Below are positions 8,742-10,447 of a stretch of 10,447 nucleotides of DNA, piece by piece (positions within the stretch are counted from its first letter, which is position 1; each line of letters starts with the position of its first letter). Below the pieces are notes generated by a model that worked only from the letters and a program-made list of their open reading frames with translations, searched no databases and was not told the origin of the DNA. Source of the stretch: Methanobacterium sp. Maddingley MBC34 (lineage in GTDB: Archaea; Methanobacteriota; Methanobacteria; Methanobacteriales; Methanobacteriaceae). Made by a program: the position numbers and the translations under genes. The stretch spans positions 1-10,447 of the forward strand of contig AMGN01000065.1 of the NCBI GenBank assembly GCA_000309865.1, read 5' to 3'.

Positions 8742-8824
8742 GGGCACAAATAAGGATGAAATTTCTAAAAAAGTATGAATTCAGGTTAAATTTAAAATCA
8801 AGGAAAATTTAAGAGGTGAAATTC

Positions 8825-10117
<1,293 letters not shown>

Positions 10118-10128
10118 TCCATCTAAAC

Positions 10129-10165
10129 TTTTTTTTAACCCCAAAAAACCTTTTTTTATTTTTTT
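10129..10165 (+). terminator. Multiple oligo-T terminator after trpB2
   Basis: T runs of eight (10129-10136), seven (10151-10157) and seven (10159-10165) follow the trpB2 stop codon within 50 bases. This is typical of archaeal intrinsic termination; no strong hairpin precedes them. Confidence 0.7.
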
Positions 10166-10253
10166 AAACACTCTTGCTTTTTTCCATTCCCCAATAGGTT
10201 GGTGGGGCGTTGTCATTTTGAGACTGTTAAAGAAAAATATCAGTAGAATATAT

Positions 10254-10264
10254 CTATTTATAAT
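10254..10264 (+). promoter_or_regulatory. fae promoter (TATA box)
   Basis: CTATTTATAAT is centred about 61 bases before the fae ATG, so transcription would begin near 10284 with a leader of about 35 bases that carries GGAGG at 10306-10310. About 50 bases upstream, CCCCA (10189-10193) and TGGGG (10203-10207) form an inverted repeat that could be an operator. Confidence 0.5.
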
Positions 10265-10319
10265 CCATCATTCATAGAATTAATGTATAAATTTAGACTT
10301 AAATTGGAGGATCATTATT

Positions 10320-10447
<128 letters not shown>

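Noticed and set aside
8816..8824. GTG start for trpB2 that would add three residues
   Set aside because: The GTG lies inside the GAGGTGA ribosome site that serves ATG 8825.

Overview
The window looks like a chromosomal segment of a methanogenic archaeon of the order Methanobacteriales, most likely a mesophilic Methanobacterium-type organism. The evidence is the gene content (Alba chromatin protein, a standalone TrpB2-type tryptophan synthase beta subunit, a methanogen-type formaldehyde-activating enzyme, DUF63 and DUF1786 archaeal families, REC-PAS response regulators), archaeal TATA-type promoters, Shine-Dalgarno sites matching an ...AUCACCUCC 16S tail, and AT-rich spacers that end in oligo-T runs. 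The assignment rests on recognising protein families by eye; no search was run.

Layout, left to right. Bases 1-1613 (+ strand) hold the C-terminal end of an ABC-2 type permease, then a secreted, membrane-anchored eight-blade PQQ-like beta-propeller protein that ends in a double-hairpin terminator. Bases 1877-4121 (- strand) hold the alba gene and, upstream of it, a pair of paralogous REC-PAS response regulators that probably form one transcript. Bases 4258-5799 (-) encode 2-isopropylmalate synthase (leucine pathway). Bases 5874-6668 (-) encode a DUF63 integral membrane protein. Bases 6848-8541 (-) are a two-gene operon: a DUF1786 ASKHA-fold protein followed by a PHP-domain metallophosphoesterase. 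Bases 8825-10117 (+) encode TrpB2, divergent from the DUF1786 gene. At 10320 the window runs into the start of a formaldehyde-activating enzyme (fae) gene.

Most of the genes are housekeeping or biosynthetic. The parts that invite a second look are: (i) the response-regulator pair, which carries an unusual extra segment at the conserved Lys-Pro of the receiver domain, visible in one copy as an 8-residue tandem duplication; (ii) the DUF1786-PHP operon, a kinase-fold/phosphoesterase pair of unknown substrate with a histidine cluster in the DUF1786 protein; (iii) several genes whose TATA box lies about 25 bases from the start codon, suggesting leaderless transcripts; (iv) small repeats and palindromes in promoters. 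I see no mobile element, CRISPR array, rRNA or tRNA gene, and no clear sign of recent horizontal transfer.
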